In this document: positions 1 through 10,432 of the stretch, piece after piece
How positions within the stretch are numbered: the first letter of the stretch is position 1
How the letters are laid out: each line of letters begins with the position of its first letter
From: Mesorhabditis belari
Taxonomy: Eukaryota; Nematoda; Chromadorea; Rhabditida; Rhabditidae
DNA: 64,000 nt
Direction of reading: 5' to 3'
NCBI GenBank assembly: GCA_958450365.1
Contig: CAUEEP010000935.1
Span: 2,058,001 to 2,122,000, forward strand
The notes under the pieces: model-generated
The model's input: the letters and a program-made list of their open reading frames with translations, nothing else
What the model was told of the DNA's origin: nothing
Databases searched by the model: none
Program-made: the position numbers and the translations under genes

Positions 1-2815
1 CTCAATCGTTTTTTGATTCGATTTCTTTCAAACCTCTCAAAAGATTCGGTCGATTTTTCCTCAGGGACTTGATCGAGGCGACGAGGGCCAGCAACTGGAA
101 AAAGTCGAAATGGAATAGCATTTTAAGAATCGATACAAAAAAAGGTATTTTTCAAATATTTTGAATTTCATTAACTTTTTTAAAAGTCAGTTTTTTTATG
201 TTTCACAGTTTCAATCATTTTTCACTCACCTGGAGTTTTTAGTTGCAATTGACTGAAGAAAAGCTCATCATCCAGCGAGCAAACCGATTTATACGATTTG
301 ATCGATCCAGGCGTGGCTGCCTGAATGCTTTTATGTCATCAAGATCATCGAAAGGATTACCATTTTAAAATTTTCATTACTTTTTGATTTATTTACCATT
401 TTCTCATTCAAAAAAGCCACAACTCTTCTACAAGACAGCTTTTGAAACTAGAATTTTTATTCACTAAAAAAGAAATAGTACGTCAAATAATCTAAATAAC
501 TAAATTTTTAAGACATTCAGGTATTTTAGACCTTTCGTCTAAATAATTTGGAAATTCTTATTTAATTACCAATTTTTGCGATGCCGCATAATCAGAGCCT
601 TGTATCCTTTTCGGGGGACGAGATGGGAATGAGAAAGTTTTCTGAAATTGGTTTGGGTAAATTAAGTATACTTGAAATTCAGCTTTTTATTAAAATTAAT
701 TATCTAGAGTGGATTTTTGCTCACCCTTGCAGACGGTTCCAAGGGAACACATTGAGATCCATCGAATAAACCGCCACTTTGGAGATGGGGAGCGCTCTGG
801 AAAGATGTAACTTACTTTGATAACTGATACAGTACTTATAGAGAAACAATTTATGTAAAATCTGATTGATAGTTGTCTAATCCTTTTCATTTATATGTTA
901 CGTCCGATTAAGAATTCCGAAAGATTCAATATTGCACCAAGTGAGCTTAAAATTTTGAGAAAAGCACTCTTTGAACATAATAAACATAATATAATAAACG
1001 TAAAAACGTGATATGTTGCATGCATTATCTTTTGAGAGCCCGTTTTTTTGACACAGTTGATTCGATAAATCCTTATCGGATGTAACATATAGACCGATAT
1101 TTCCGACTAACCATTGGTAACTGTTGTGGTCGCTCGATTGTCTCAGATGGTGTTGGGAGGATTTCGATTTGCAGCCGGGATTTTCTATCGACAAACTAAA
1201 GCGATTTGGGTATTTCTGATTTATATTTGACTTCTGAGGCTTGACTTAACAAGTACTGAGATCTTTAGGAGATATAAAACATTTGGCAAAGTCTCGCATA
1301 AAATACTAATTTGCAATTACCTCGACATTCTCCGAATCAAAACTTTGTCCGGCTGTAAACCGAACCCGATCAAACGAGCCAGCCGGAGGGGTGATCGAGG
1401 GAAGATGTTGAGTGCTGGCTCCTAAAAAGTGAATGGGTTGGGTACGGTAGATCAAAACAATTATCCACAATCAACCCACTCGTCGATCGATCCGCATCAT
1501 GGACAACTTCTCTCGTGATCGTTGAATCGATTTGTTCCGGGTTGAAACTCGATCGATATCTGCCTTGACGACCTTGTAGTAACGAGGAAAGGGAACCTCT
1601 GAAAAATTGTCGGGACTGCCTTTGGAGAACTTTGAACGCAACGTTTACAAATTAGAGTTATGACCTTTCTTTCAAAATACATTACTCCGAAACTCACTGT
1701 CGATAGAAAGATCTTAACGAGTGCATGACAATCGACATTGCCGAATCCCTTCTCGGTCCCATTTGGTGTTTCCCGATTTTTCTCGTTGTCGCCATCGCGT
1801 TCCGCATCGTCGCCTCATCGAGGTCCATTGTACTCTAAAAGAAACCAGTAGAATGCATCAATTAACTAGTTCTCCAAGCGCTGTACCTGGACTGTTACTA
1901 GAATTTCATTTTTCACCTGATTATACGATCCCTCGAAATACTCCGGTGTGTTCACCACTGACGGTTCTCCTCCCCTCGTGCACTCTTTGTTCGCCTCTTC
2001 GGCTTTGATCCCGTATTTCCGGTATAAGCGCTGGAGTTGTTACTTTTAATTTACAAATAAGAAATTTCGGGCTCAAAATCAAAAAAAATGAGCCTTTAAA
2101 ATGATAACAAGCTCCTTTCTAGGGCTAGCAAGTGTATTTTTAAGCTATAAGCTGCTTACCTTCAATCGTTTGCTTCTCCAAAATTCCTCATCTTCTTGTG
2201 CTTGATCAGTTTTCTTTGATTCATCTGCAGTGGGTCTTTCCGATGTTTCCGGAGCTGTTGGTGGAATTCCGAAAAAGCGTGCACTCGACTCAATGCAATC
2301 TCGAATACTGAACAAAACTTTGATCTTTTTTGTTTTTCAAACCTCTGTGATCTCAAAAATGGCGGTTTATGCGATGGACCTGGTTGGGGGTTTTTGGCGA
2401 GTTGTTGACTTCCGTTTGCTCCGCCCTGCAAACAAAGGTTTTAAAAGGCTTGGTAAAGTTTTTTAAATTGTATACTGGTGTCCTTATCCATGTCATTTTT
2501 CTACCTTTTGTGCGTGCGCGACTTTCTGCAGCCATTGGTTTTTCTCCCGTTCCTCTTCTTCGTTTTTTTCTTCCTGAAAGTTTTGATTTGAGAAAACTAA
2601 CTCACGTTCTTTATTGAGTTCTATTTCGTTAGTAACTTTTTGGAATTGGAAAAGGAAAAACATTTAATTTTAGAAATACCTAGGTAGCAATGATGGTACA
2701 AATCTTTTTCATTTCCCACCTCATCATCATTCTCATTCGGCACATTCCCCTGCCGATGCAGATGTTTTCGTGAAGACATCCAAAAAGATTCTAGTTTTTT
2801 AGCTAACAACCACAT
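1..2815 (-). CDS. Unrecognised multi-exon Ser/Arg-rich protein, 3' end off the left edge
   Basis: I do not recognise this family. A chain of at least ten exons can be read on the minus strand with good GT/AG signals. The likely start is the ATG at 2815 (begins MWLLAKKLESFWMSS; exon about 2679-2815). Further exons lie near 2501-2577 (very acidic, EEKNEEEEREKNQW), 2161-2310, 1926-2032, 1698-1834, 1493-1597, 1319-1423, 1100-1190, 725-807, 568-640, 239-329 and 1-95. The protein is hydrophilic, rich in Ser, Arg, Gln and acidic residues, with no membrane segment and no catalytic motif that I can name. A basic stretch (FERNRIKKRL) is coded at the extreme left. It starts about 110 bp downstream of the DNAJC17-like stop on the same strand, so it may be the third gene of an operon with the THOC1 and DNAJC17 genes. 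The first exon and some boundaries are uncertain. It could be a scaffold or cytoskeletal adaptor, but nothing here proves that. Confidence 0.55.
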
Positions 2816-2926
2816 TTCTTTCAAGTAATGGTGTTCATAACACTATCAACGACAAATATAAAACCGATAATCATTTATTACAGCACAATCAACAAAAACT
2901 TGTAACAACGAGATCAAAAAAATAAA

Positions 2927-4453
2927 TTACTCATCATCCCATTTTGTCTTCTTCGTGTCGGGATCATCCAAAAGATCATCTTGAAATGTTGACGGTTCGG
3001 GTTCGGCCAAATTCGCGAACATCTGTGCTTCCATTTCTTCCAACGATAACGATGCAAAATCTAAAGAGAAATTTGAACAACCAGGTTGTAAAGAAAAGTA
3101 CCAAACAACTTACTTTCATCTTTTTTTATTTGTTGCTCATTACTCTTTTTATTTCGATCATTCTGCGTCGAAGATCCGGTTTGTGGTTTTTGTATCCATT
3201 CACAGCTGAGTTCACTTCCACCAGCACCTGAAATAATATTAAATGTTTGAAAGTAATTATAGATTATAAATCCACACCAATTTTCTCCCAAATCCAACCT
3301 GTCTCCGTTTCTGCTCCCCAAGGATTTCCACCGTTGCTGTATACGATCAAGGCCGTTCTTTTGTTCTTTTTTCCTTTCATCAGAATCACTTCGTCAATCG
3401 TTCCGTACTAAACAAAAAGATTACGAAATGTTTCGTGGAAATCAACTTACCGGGTCAAAAAGAATTCTCATGGCCGTTTCATCGTAATCCTCCGCTTCAT
3501 TTGCAATTTTCCAGGACACTTTGAGTTTAGGAGCAGAATCTAAAAAGAATTTGTTTACTCGAGTTAAATGCTAACACGCTTACCATTTTCTTCGTGATGT
3601 ACTTGTGCGTGACTTAATCGTTCCTTTTGTGCGCGAATTTCCTCCTCGACTTCAGCTTCCCATTTCTTGCGCAAAGCCTCTGTTTCAGCTCGAGCCTGTT
3701 GTTCCTGAAAAAAGATGGCTCTTCTAATAGTAAGAGAACAATTGGTAAGTAATCTTTCTCAAATCGATAAACCCAATTATCATTCAAGTAATAATTCAAA
3801 TAACTCACATGAACTTTTCGCATTTTTGCTTTATATTTCTCATCGCTTTCTTTGGCGGTAGTCGATGGTGCATAATGGGTTCCTCGCTCGACAAACTCTT
3901 TCTCTCGTCGTATCAAATCATCGTACATTCTAAATGTAAATATTACGAAAGTCATAACTAATGTTTTGCTCTCAAGTCCTAAACAACTTACTGTTTTCTT
4001 TTTGCATCTCCATGCTCTCGTCGTTCTTGTTGTCTCTTTTCAGAAGTGGCTTTTCGTTGAGCGGCGTTATCGAATTCGGTCCTTTTCTCCTTATCCAAAA
4101 GTAGATCGACGGCTTTCTTTGCTTCGATGAACTTCTGATTGGCTAAACATTGAATAATTAACACAGCTGACACAAGCCAATAACTTATACCATTTACTCA
4201 CTCTCAATCAAAAATAAACCTCCTTGTAGCGTGAAGGACCAAATGTTAAAGGAAAAATGCAAAAATAAAGCGTAAGTCAGGTCTTTTAACTGGTAAAAGG
4301 TTTTCAAACTATGCTAAATAACAAACCTAGTTCGACGTTGTCCGGATTTTTATCTGGATGCCATCGTAGACAGAGCACTTTGTAAGCCTTCTGGATGTCC
4401 TTCTCGTTGCAGTCTCTCTGCAGGTTTAACACCAAGTACGGGTTAAACGTCAT
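2927..4453 (-). CDS. dnajc17: DnaJ homolog subfamily C member 17-like (J domain + RRM)
   Basis: Co-chaperone/RNA-binding protein of the DNAJC17 type, a nuclear family linked to pre-mRNA splicing. Exons read on the minus strand: 4327-4453, 3992-4142, 3809-3929, 3584-3704, 3451-3539, 3299-3407, 3114-3227 and 2927-3060, with compatible phases. The first exon encodes a J domain beginning [11 protein letters not shown] with the Hsp70-stimulating tripeptide seen in [10 protein letters not shown]. The middle is a long charged helix typical of this family ([32 protein letters not shown]). The carboxy end carries an RRM-like fold starting [11 protein letters not shown], with [14 protein letters not shown] as the RNP-like strand, and ends in an acidic tail (KKTKWDDE). 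A TTTTAG acceptor lies just before the ATG, consistent with trans-splicing. It starts about 240 bp downstream of the THOC1 stop, an operon-like spacing. Assignment is by domain order: J domain alone would be ambiguous, J plus terminal RRM is not. Confidence 0.88.
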
Positions 4454-4695
4454 TGTCCTAAAATCAAAATACTGCGTATATGACACTTTCAAGTTTAAAG
4501 CAGCAACTTAATATGCAACATTTCCCGGCAACCACTCAATGCTACAATCAAAACACTTTTGGCATAGATCCCATGCAACCGACTTCAAGAACAATGTTGG
4601 CTTTTAAACCACAAAGCGAAACAAATTGACTCGCAAATAAAAATATTTATTAGCACATAATAACAAATTAACAAAGACAACAAAGTTATATATCA

Positions 4696-7545
4696 TTATT
4701 CTTCCATTACAGCTTTCGAGGCACCATTTTCGCAGGTTCCCTAAAATGAGTTGTTTGAAAGAATAAAAACAAGTTACGTACTTTTAATATATTTTCGATA
4801 TTATCCGTTAACAATTCGTGCTCCCTCAAGAATTGCAAGAGATCTGGAATGCAACTGCCCGCGTTGTTTTCAGCTTGAATTTCGCTCCATTGAAGGATCA
4901 ACTCTTGCACACAGAAATCGGGCTAAATTAGAACATACTTTAGTCTGTTTTTAATTCATTACATTCTTTTTGTTGTCCATCAATTTCGTCTGCATCTCAT
5001 TTGTCAAATCGAGTGCCGTCGCAAGTTCTGTCCACTTTGATGACAATTCATCGCACAATTTCTTGAGTTGTTGCTCATCGAGGAAAGGCGCAGATTCTTG
5101 ATCACTAAAAAGCATTCAATAAAAGTCTAATCAGCACAAAAGCTACTCTTTTGGCTCTTGCTTTAAGCGACTTTTCATCGATTGCAGCAACCTGTCCCTC
5201 TGAATACGCTCACGATTCTCCAATTGCTCATGTAGCTCCTAAAATGCAGAATGATCTCTGAAGAGTATATTTTTGAATTACTGGTATTTCATGAGCCGTC
5301 TTCACGATGACATTGTCGAGGAACTTCGGAATCGAGTCGTAGTGCTTCTAAAAACATTTGATTACATGTAACTACTCAAATTCACAACCTGTGTAATACT
5401 TGACGATAAATATTCCTTGGCTTGAGATGATAATAGACGAGAGCATCTCCACTGAAAACCCGAATCGTAAATGGACCTGAAATATGACAAAATTAAATTA
5501 TGCAGTGCAGCTCGTCGTACAGAATATATAATCTAAATATAGAATACAAAGCATACCTTTCCAGTTCAAAGATTCTATATCCAAACCCACTTGTATTGTT
5601 CCTCGACTTGCTGGTCAGGGTCCCCTTCGTCCAACGGATCTTGCAAAAAGTTTTTCAACAATGGCGTAAAATCACTGAAAGCTTTGTGATAAAATCGGTT
5701 AACATACAAAAATACCGTTGTGGTTGTTGACAAAATTCGAGCAACGACACATCATTTCCCTTCCATAGTTTGTTTAAATCCGCATTGCCGAGATCAAGCG
5801 TATCGCTTATTGGTGGCGGCGGTCGCCTGCAAAATCTCTGGTTTAATTTAGAATCAAAACTCTACTTTGCAAATTTTCTCATTGGTGCCAGAATCCGGCG
5901 ACTCGAGTAATCCTGACATCCATTGTTTTTCCACTTCGACCATTCTTCTTCTCGTTGCAAGATTTTCTGAATAAGTAATCTTGATTAATCTTAACAGGAA
6001 TATGTAAACCTTCAACGAATCGGAGAAATGTTGTCCATTGGGGTACGTTTCACGCAGCAACCGGTAGCATTTCTCTTGCATTTCCGTCACAAAACGTTGC
6101 TGATCTTCTGTCAATATAGCTTCTTTCTTACTAAAGTCTTTTTTAGTTAAAAGCACTAAAAATAAATATTTACGATGCTTTGAATTTAACATCGGCAAGT
6201 AAATACTGAAGAATGATGAGTGTTTGGACCAAAAATGAGCGTCTGAATTGAGAATCGGCTATTTGTAGAGCAAACAACTAAATAAAGATAATTAAAAGTA
6301 AAAAACAATAATCTCACCTTCGTACTCGTTAAATATTTGGCAAAATAGAGATCCGGTTCATCAAACCAGCCTTGCTCCTTCCTTCTCTAAAAACAATGAG
6401 TATAACCACTGGGTTAGCTTTAAAAAGTCCCCACTTACCTTCCGATGTTTGCTTCCCTTTTCTAATTTGTGTGAAGCAAAGTAAATGAGAACTTCATGTA
6501 GACACTAAAATACAACTAAAGTTTTGACACAAAATTGATTTAAACTTGTCGAAAGTTGCCCCATTCCAGTTTCTCGAAGCATTTGTGTGGGTTACAAAAG
6601 AAACTTTGCATTTTCCAAAAGTTTGTGTAAAAAGCTGGATCCACTGATTCACGAGTGCTAAAGCATGCGATAGATTTTAACAAATTATAATATTTACCTC
6701 TCTTTCTCATCACTTTTGCTTCCAGATTGGGCATCGGCGAGGAGATTCTCGAAGAATGTTTCATTCGTCGTGTTGAACTGACCGGTGATGTTTAGGCCGG
6801 ACTTCTCCGAAAGAGCGAGAAATCTAAAAAAAACTTTAGTTTATCTTAAAGAATCTTTCATTTAAAAATATTACCTGCTCAAAAAGAACAAAATTCTTCC
6901 GCAAAACGTTGCATTTGTCGCTCTTGATAGTCGCTTCAGTAGATCATTACAGGTTCGAAGCATTGGCACTGTATCCAACTAAAATTAAAACTATTAAAAC
7001 TTTTTTTGTTAAAACAAACCTTTTTAAGAGCCTCCTGATTTTCCTCCACAATCGCAAAATACTTTTCGCAGTTCGCAACATTCGAGAAGTCGAATGCATC
7101 GGCCATACATTGAAGCGGAGTCGGACGCGTGCAGAAACCTAGAAAAGACAAATCAATCACAAACGATAATGTTTGTCACACAAGCCTTACATTTTGTGTC
7201 ACTTTTAAAGGGTTAAATAGATACTTACAATAATCAAACAGATAAAGCTGACCTTTGTTCAATGTTTGAAAAGCAAAAGCGATCAACGTCCTCAATTCGT
7301 CCACCGATCCGCTTTTGACAATGTCAACGACTCGCTTTCTCAATGCTGCGTCGACCTCGTTTTGTAAAAACTCATTTACCCCACTAAAAGAAATCAAGAT
7401 TAGATCTGAAAACATTTTGATATTTAAAAACTGTTGTTACGCTCAAATTCACTCACTTCAGTTCTTTTCGCTCGTTAAAGTGCTTCTCAAGGTCATCGAT
7501 GTTACTTGTGACGACAAATCTCTGGATATCCACATGGCTCATCAT
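4696..7545 (-). CDS. thoc-1: THO complex subunit 1 (THOC1/HPR1)
   Basis: Subunit of the nuclear THO/TREX complex, which couples transcription elongation to mRNP assembly and export. About 16 small exons are read on the minus strand, from the ATG at 7545 (a second in-frame ATG follows directly; MSHVDIQRFVVT) to the TAA at 4696-4698. Diagnostic family blocks are visible: an amino-terminal segment with DAFDFSNVANCEKYF, the conserved LRTCNDLLKRLSR followed by FCGRILFFLSRF near 6860-6960, ALSEKSGLNITGQFN near 6775-6830, and EPDLYFAKYLTSTK near 6310-6360. The carboxy end (SCIPDLLQFLREHELL, exon 4782-4922) resembles the death-domain-like tail of animal THOC1. The last coding exon is only 45 nt (4696-4740). 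Introns are mostly 40-60 bp. It is probably the first gene of a minus-strand operon with the J-domain gene downstream. Exact exon borders in the middle were not all resolved. Confidence 0.88.
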
Positions 7546-8346
7546 TTACCTGAAATAAAAAATAAGTAACACAGTAAGAAATAAGTTAAAGCTCAGAAGT
7601 AGATCAAATTTAAAACACAAAACAAAGACATAAAACCGTAAATTTACCATTAACTCGTGATTTTCGATGCAGAACCTTACGAAAGCTCTTATCTTTAAAA
7701 AAAGTTGCGGAATGCTGCATTAGCAATTAGTCATATCAGGGTTTTAGCTTCACAAAAAGACCAAGAAACAAACAAATTTCAAAATCTCTCCACGTGGATT
7801 TTGAAAAACGCAATTTATGGAAAAGTTTGAAGCAACGAAGTACGCTTTTTATAGGCTGTTCACAAATATTTAGATATTGAATCGTTTAGCTGAATATTCG
7901 TAAAGCACTTTGTTTTTAAATATATTGCCTACTGTTGGATTTTGGGTATAAAAGTTGTTTTGCGAGCAAGTCGCAACAACAAGATTTTATGCGGTTTCTA
8001 TAACCAAAACATGCATTAAAACCTTACTTTAAGGTTAAGTTAGCTAAAAAATGTCGGAAAGATGAAAGATAGCTGGTAAAATAGCACTAAAACAATAAAA
8101 TTTCGGAATCAGAGTGTTTGTTGATTCTGCTAGAGAACTTGCAAACTTCATCGCAGAAAACGCGACTTTACACGTTCTCTTCGTTCTTTTCCTCTCTTTT
8201 TGCTCGTCTTTTCCCGACGTTTTCTTTTTCGAAAGTCTACTCGCGGGTACAATTGACGAATTATCAACTTGAATGCTCTCTTTCTTTGAGAAAATTTTTA
8301 TGACCGTTTGTTTACTTGCAGATTTCTTCAAGCGATTTGTCTGAAG
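7546..8346. promoter_or_regulatory. Divergent intergenic region between THOC1 and ALG14 genes
   Basis: This is the 800 bp between two divergent start codons and should hold the promoters of both candidate operons. It is AT-rich, with a pyrimidine-rich run around 8175-8225. I see no TATA-type box or named factor site that I would defend. Potential trans-splice acceptors precede both ATGs. No coding exon was recognised inside. Confidence 0.4.
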
Positions 8347-9588
8347 ATGTTGGTCTTCGTCTTTGTCATCGAAGTGATTGCGGCGGCCATCTTCTTGGGA
8401 TCCCTCTACGTGTGGTATCTCATCCGACATGCGAAATCACCGAAAAACTTCAAACGCAAGAAGGTCAGTTTAGTTTTATGTATTTGCTAAATGTCGAAAG
8501 TTTTGTCAGCAATTCTTGAAATTGTCTTTTCTAAACTATGACAAAATGCTTGAACAACGTTTGGTATGTTGGAACTCTTAACACGATTGCTCTGAGTTAC
8601 GATAATGTACCAATTTCACCATTTCAGCACCCTCATCACTAAGTGTTAAGAAAATTATACCTACATGTTCATTTTATTTTGAATAATAGGAGATATTTTT
8701 TATAGATTAACTTTTACTAACGAGTTCAATGTTTTTATTTACAGGTTCGAACACTGGTAGTAATGGGTTCGGGAGGGCACACAACAGAGATGACAGAAGT
8801 GCTGAAAACGTTACCTTCACAATTCGAATGCGTCTTTGTTCTCGCCGACACGGATAGAATCAGTCAAGGAAAGGTCAGTGAACGACGGCCGGCGGTGTGT
8901 TTTTGTTGATTCCCAAGGGAACTCGAAGTTTGAAGGCTGGCTTTATGTTGCGTTCAACTGTTTAAAGTGCATTTTATCTTTAAAGCAATCTTTATTTGAC
9001 ATAAAGCATAATTTTGTTTTAGGTCGAAGAAATCGTTCGTGAGAGAGCCGATCAAGCATTATCCATCGAAAGAATTCCAAGGAGTCGGGAAGTTGGGCAA
9101 AGTTATTTCACCTCAATTCTGACCACACTTGTCGCAACAATGCATGCACTTCGTATAGTATGGAATACAAGGTGAGTTCTTAAACAAACCTAGGGATCAA
9201 TTATGCCATCAAGCTAAACATTTTAAGTCTAAAAACGGTCGATTAAAAGGTATTAGTAAGGCATTATTAGTGGTTTTTGATAATTTTACGAAAGTGTCGT
9301 TGCTAACTTAATTACAAGTTTTCTTTAGACCAGATCTTGTGCTGACGAACGGACCGGGTACGTGCATTCCGATTTGCGTGGCAGCATTTTTCTTCGATCT
9401 TTTCCGTCTTCGCGACACTCCAAATCATTTTCATCGAATCAATTTGCCGGGTGAAATCCTTATCGCTTTCGGGTGCAATTCTCTACTTTTCTGGCATCGC
9501 CGATGATGTAATCGTTCACTGGCCGGACCTCAAGCTAAAATATCAACGGGTACTTGTGCTTTCTGATATTTCCTTTGATTCACTTTAA
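8347..9588 (+). CDS. algn-14: UDP-GlcNAc transferase subunit ALG14, with apparent frameshift
   Basis: ALG14 is the ER membrane anchor that recruits ALG13 to add the second GlcNAc to the dolichol-linked N-glycan precursor. Exons: 8347-8463, 8745-8873, 9023-9171 and 9329-9588. Exon 1 encodes an amino-terminal membrane helix (EVIAAAIFLGSLYVWYLI). Exon 2 opens with the family motif VMGSGGHTTEM, and exon 4 has the conserved LTNGPGTCIPICVAAFFFD. Directly after this, near 9405-9412, the reading frame must shift by one nucleotide: the continuing frame stops after a short unrelated tail, whereas the +1 frame reads IIFIESICRV, then SLSLSGAILYF and HWPDLKLKYQR, all expected for ALG14. Without intron signals there, this is either a one-base assembly error or a real lesion. 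The end at 9586-9588 assumes no further splice. It is first in a plus-strand gene series with COX16 and the PTH2 gene. Confidence 0.88.
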
Positions 9589-9810
9589 AGTTAATACTTG
9601 CTTTACTTATTTCTGGATGTGCTTTTAATATTTATTTTGCTTTATCTGTGTGATTGTGCTTTAATGTACCTATCCTATTTATTATCGGGTGATTTCTTAC
9701 TTATCATGTGCACATAGTCTTGCCAAATAAATTATATATAAGTTTTATTGAAAGAATCAAAGCTTTTAATGCTCGGAATTTGATATTTATGCGATTTTGA
9801 CTGTTCAGAG

Positions 9811-10424
9811 ATGAAGTTAAAATTTGCAGATCACTTTTGGGTCTTGATGACCAAAAGTAGTCTGAAGTTCTGGAAAGTAGGACTCCCTTTTTTCACGCTT
9901 TTGATTGGTAGCGCGTACGGGCTACACTTTTTTCAGGTTAGTGTTATTTAAACGTTAATCCGGGAAAATCAACGCATTTAATTACGGTTATTTTATTTTA
10001 GGAAGTTCGCTACGACTTTCGCCGTGTGAAGAAAGAGGACACAAATCTTGAGCAAATTGTAGGCTTTTGAAACATTGCTTTGAAAATGTTAATCGTTGAA
10101 CAAACTTTAATTATGTGTTCAGAAAACGGATTTGAGCAAGAGCGGCATCAAAGTGAAAGACAAAGTCACTGTCGAGGATATCTACAAGGTCATTGATCGA
10201 GTATTTTCACGAAGCCCAATTTTTTTCTAGGAGATAGCAGTCGAGGATACAGAGAATTGGACCAATATTCGTGGACCGCACGAAAACGAGGATAACTCCG
10301 AGTACTTTAAAATCCAGTACGTCTTGAGTGGGTCTGTGAGTAGCATTTATACTTTAGAAAAGAACAACGAGAGCAACGTGACCGTGCTCGTAAAGAAAAG
10401 AAGACGTTGTTGAATAGCGTCTGA
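9811..10424 (+). CDS. cox-16: Cytochrome c oxidase assembly protein COX16 homolog
   Basis: Small inner-mitochondrial-membrane factor for complex IV assembly. Exons 9811-9936, 10002-10058, 10123-10188 and 10231 onward join in phase. The protein begins MKLKFADHFW and has one membrane helix (FWKVGLPFFTLLIGSAYGL) directly followed by the family signature around EVRYDFRRVKK. The second signature, ENWTNIRGP, lies in exon 4. The carboxy end is uncertain. Read straight through, the frame stops at 10411-10413. A very short intron ending in TTTAG at about 10357 would instead give a charged tail (KEQREQRDRARKEKKTLL) stopping at 10422-10424, which looks more like nematode relatives, so I used that end. 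The gene follows ALG14 by 222 bp and its stop lies only 8 bp before the next ATG, which argues for polycistronic transcription. Confidence 0.87.
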
Positions 10425-10432
10425 GAGTCCGA

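Noticed and set aside
1721..2008. 95-codon plus-strand frame rich in Ser/Pro/Arg
   Set aside because: It is the antisense shadow of minus-strand exons with good splice sites (1698-1834 and 1926-2032).
3681..3686. GTTTCA cores inside exons (also 1543, 37109 and 37525)
   Set aside because: Coding constraint explains these; they lack the upstream A-tract and are not counted as motif modules.
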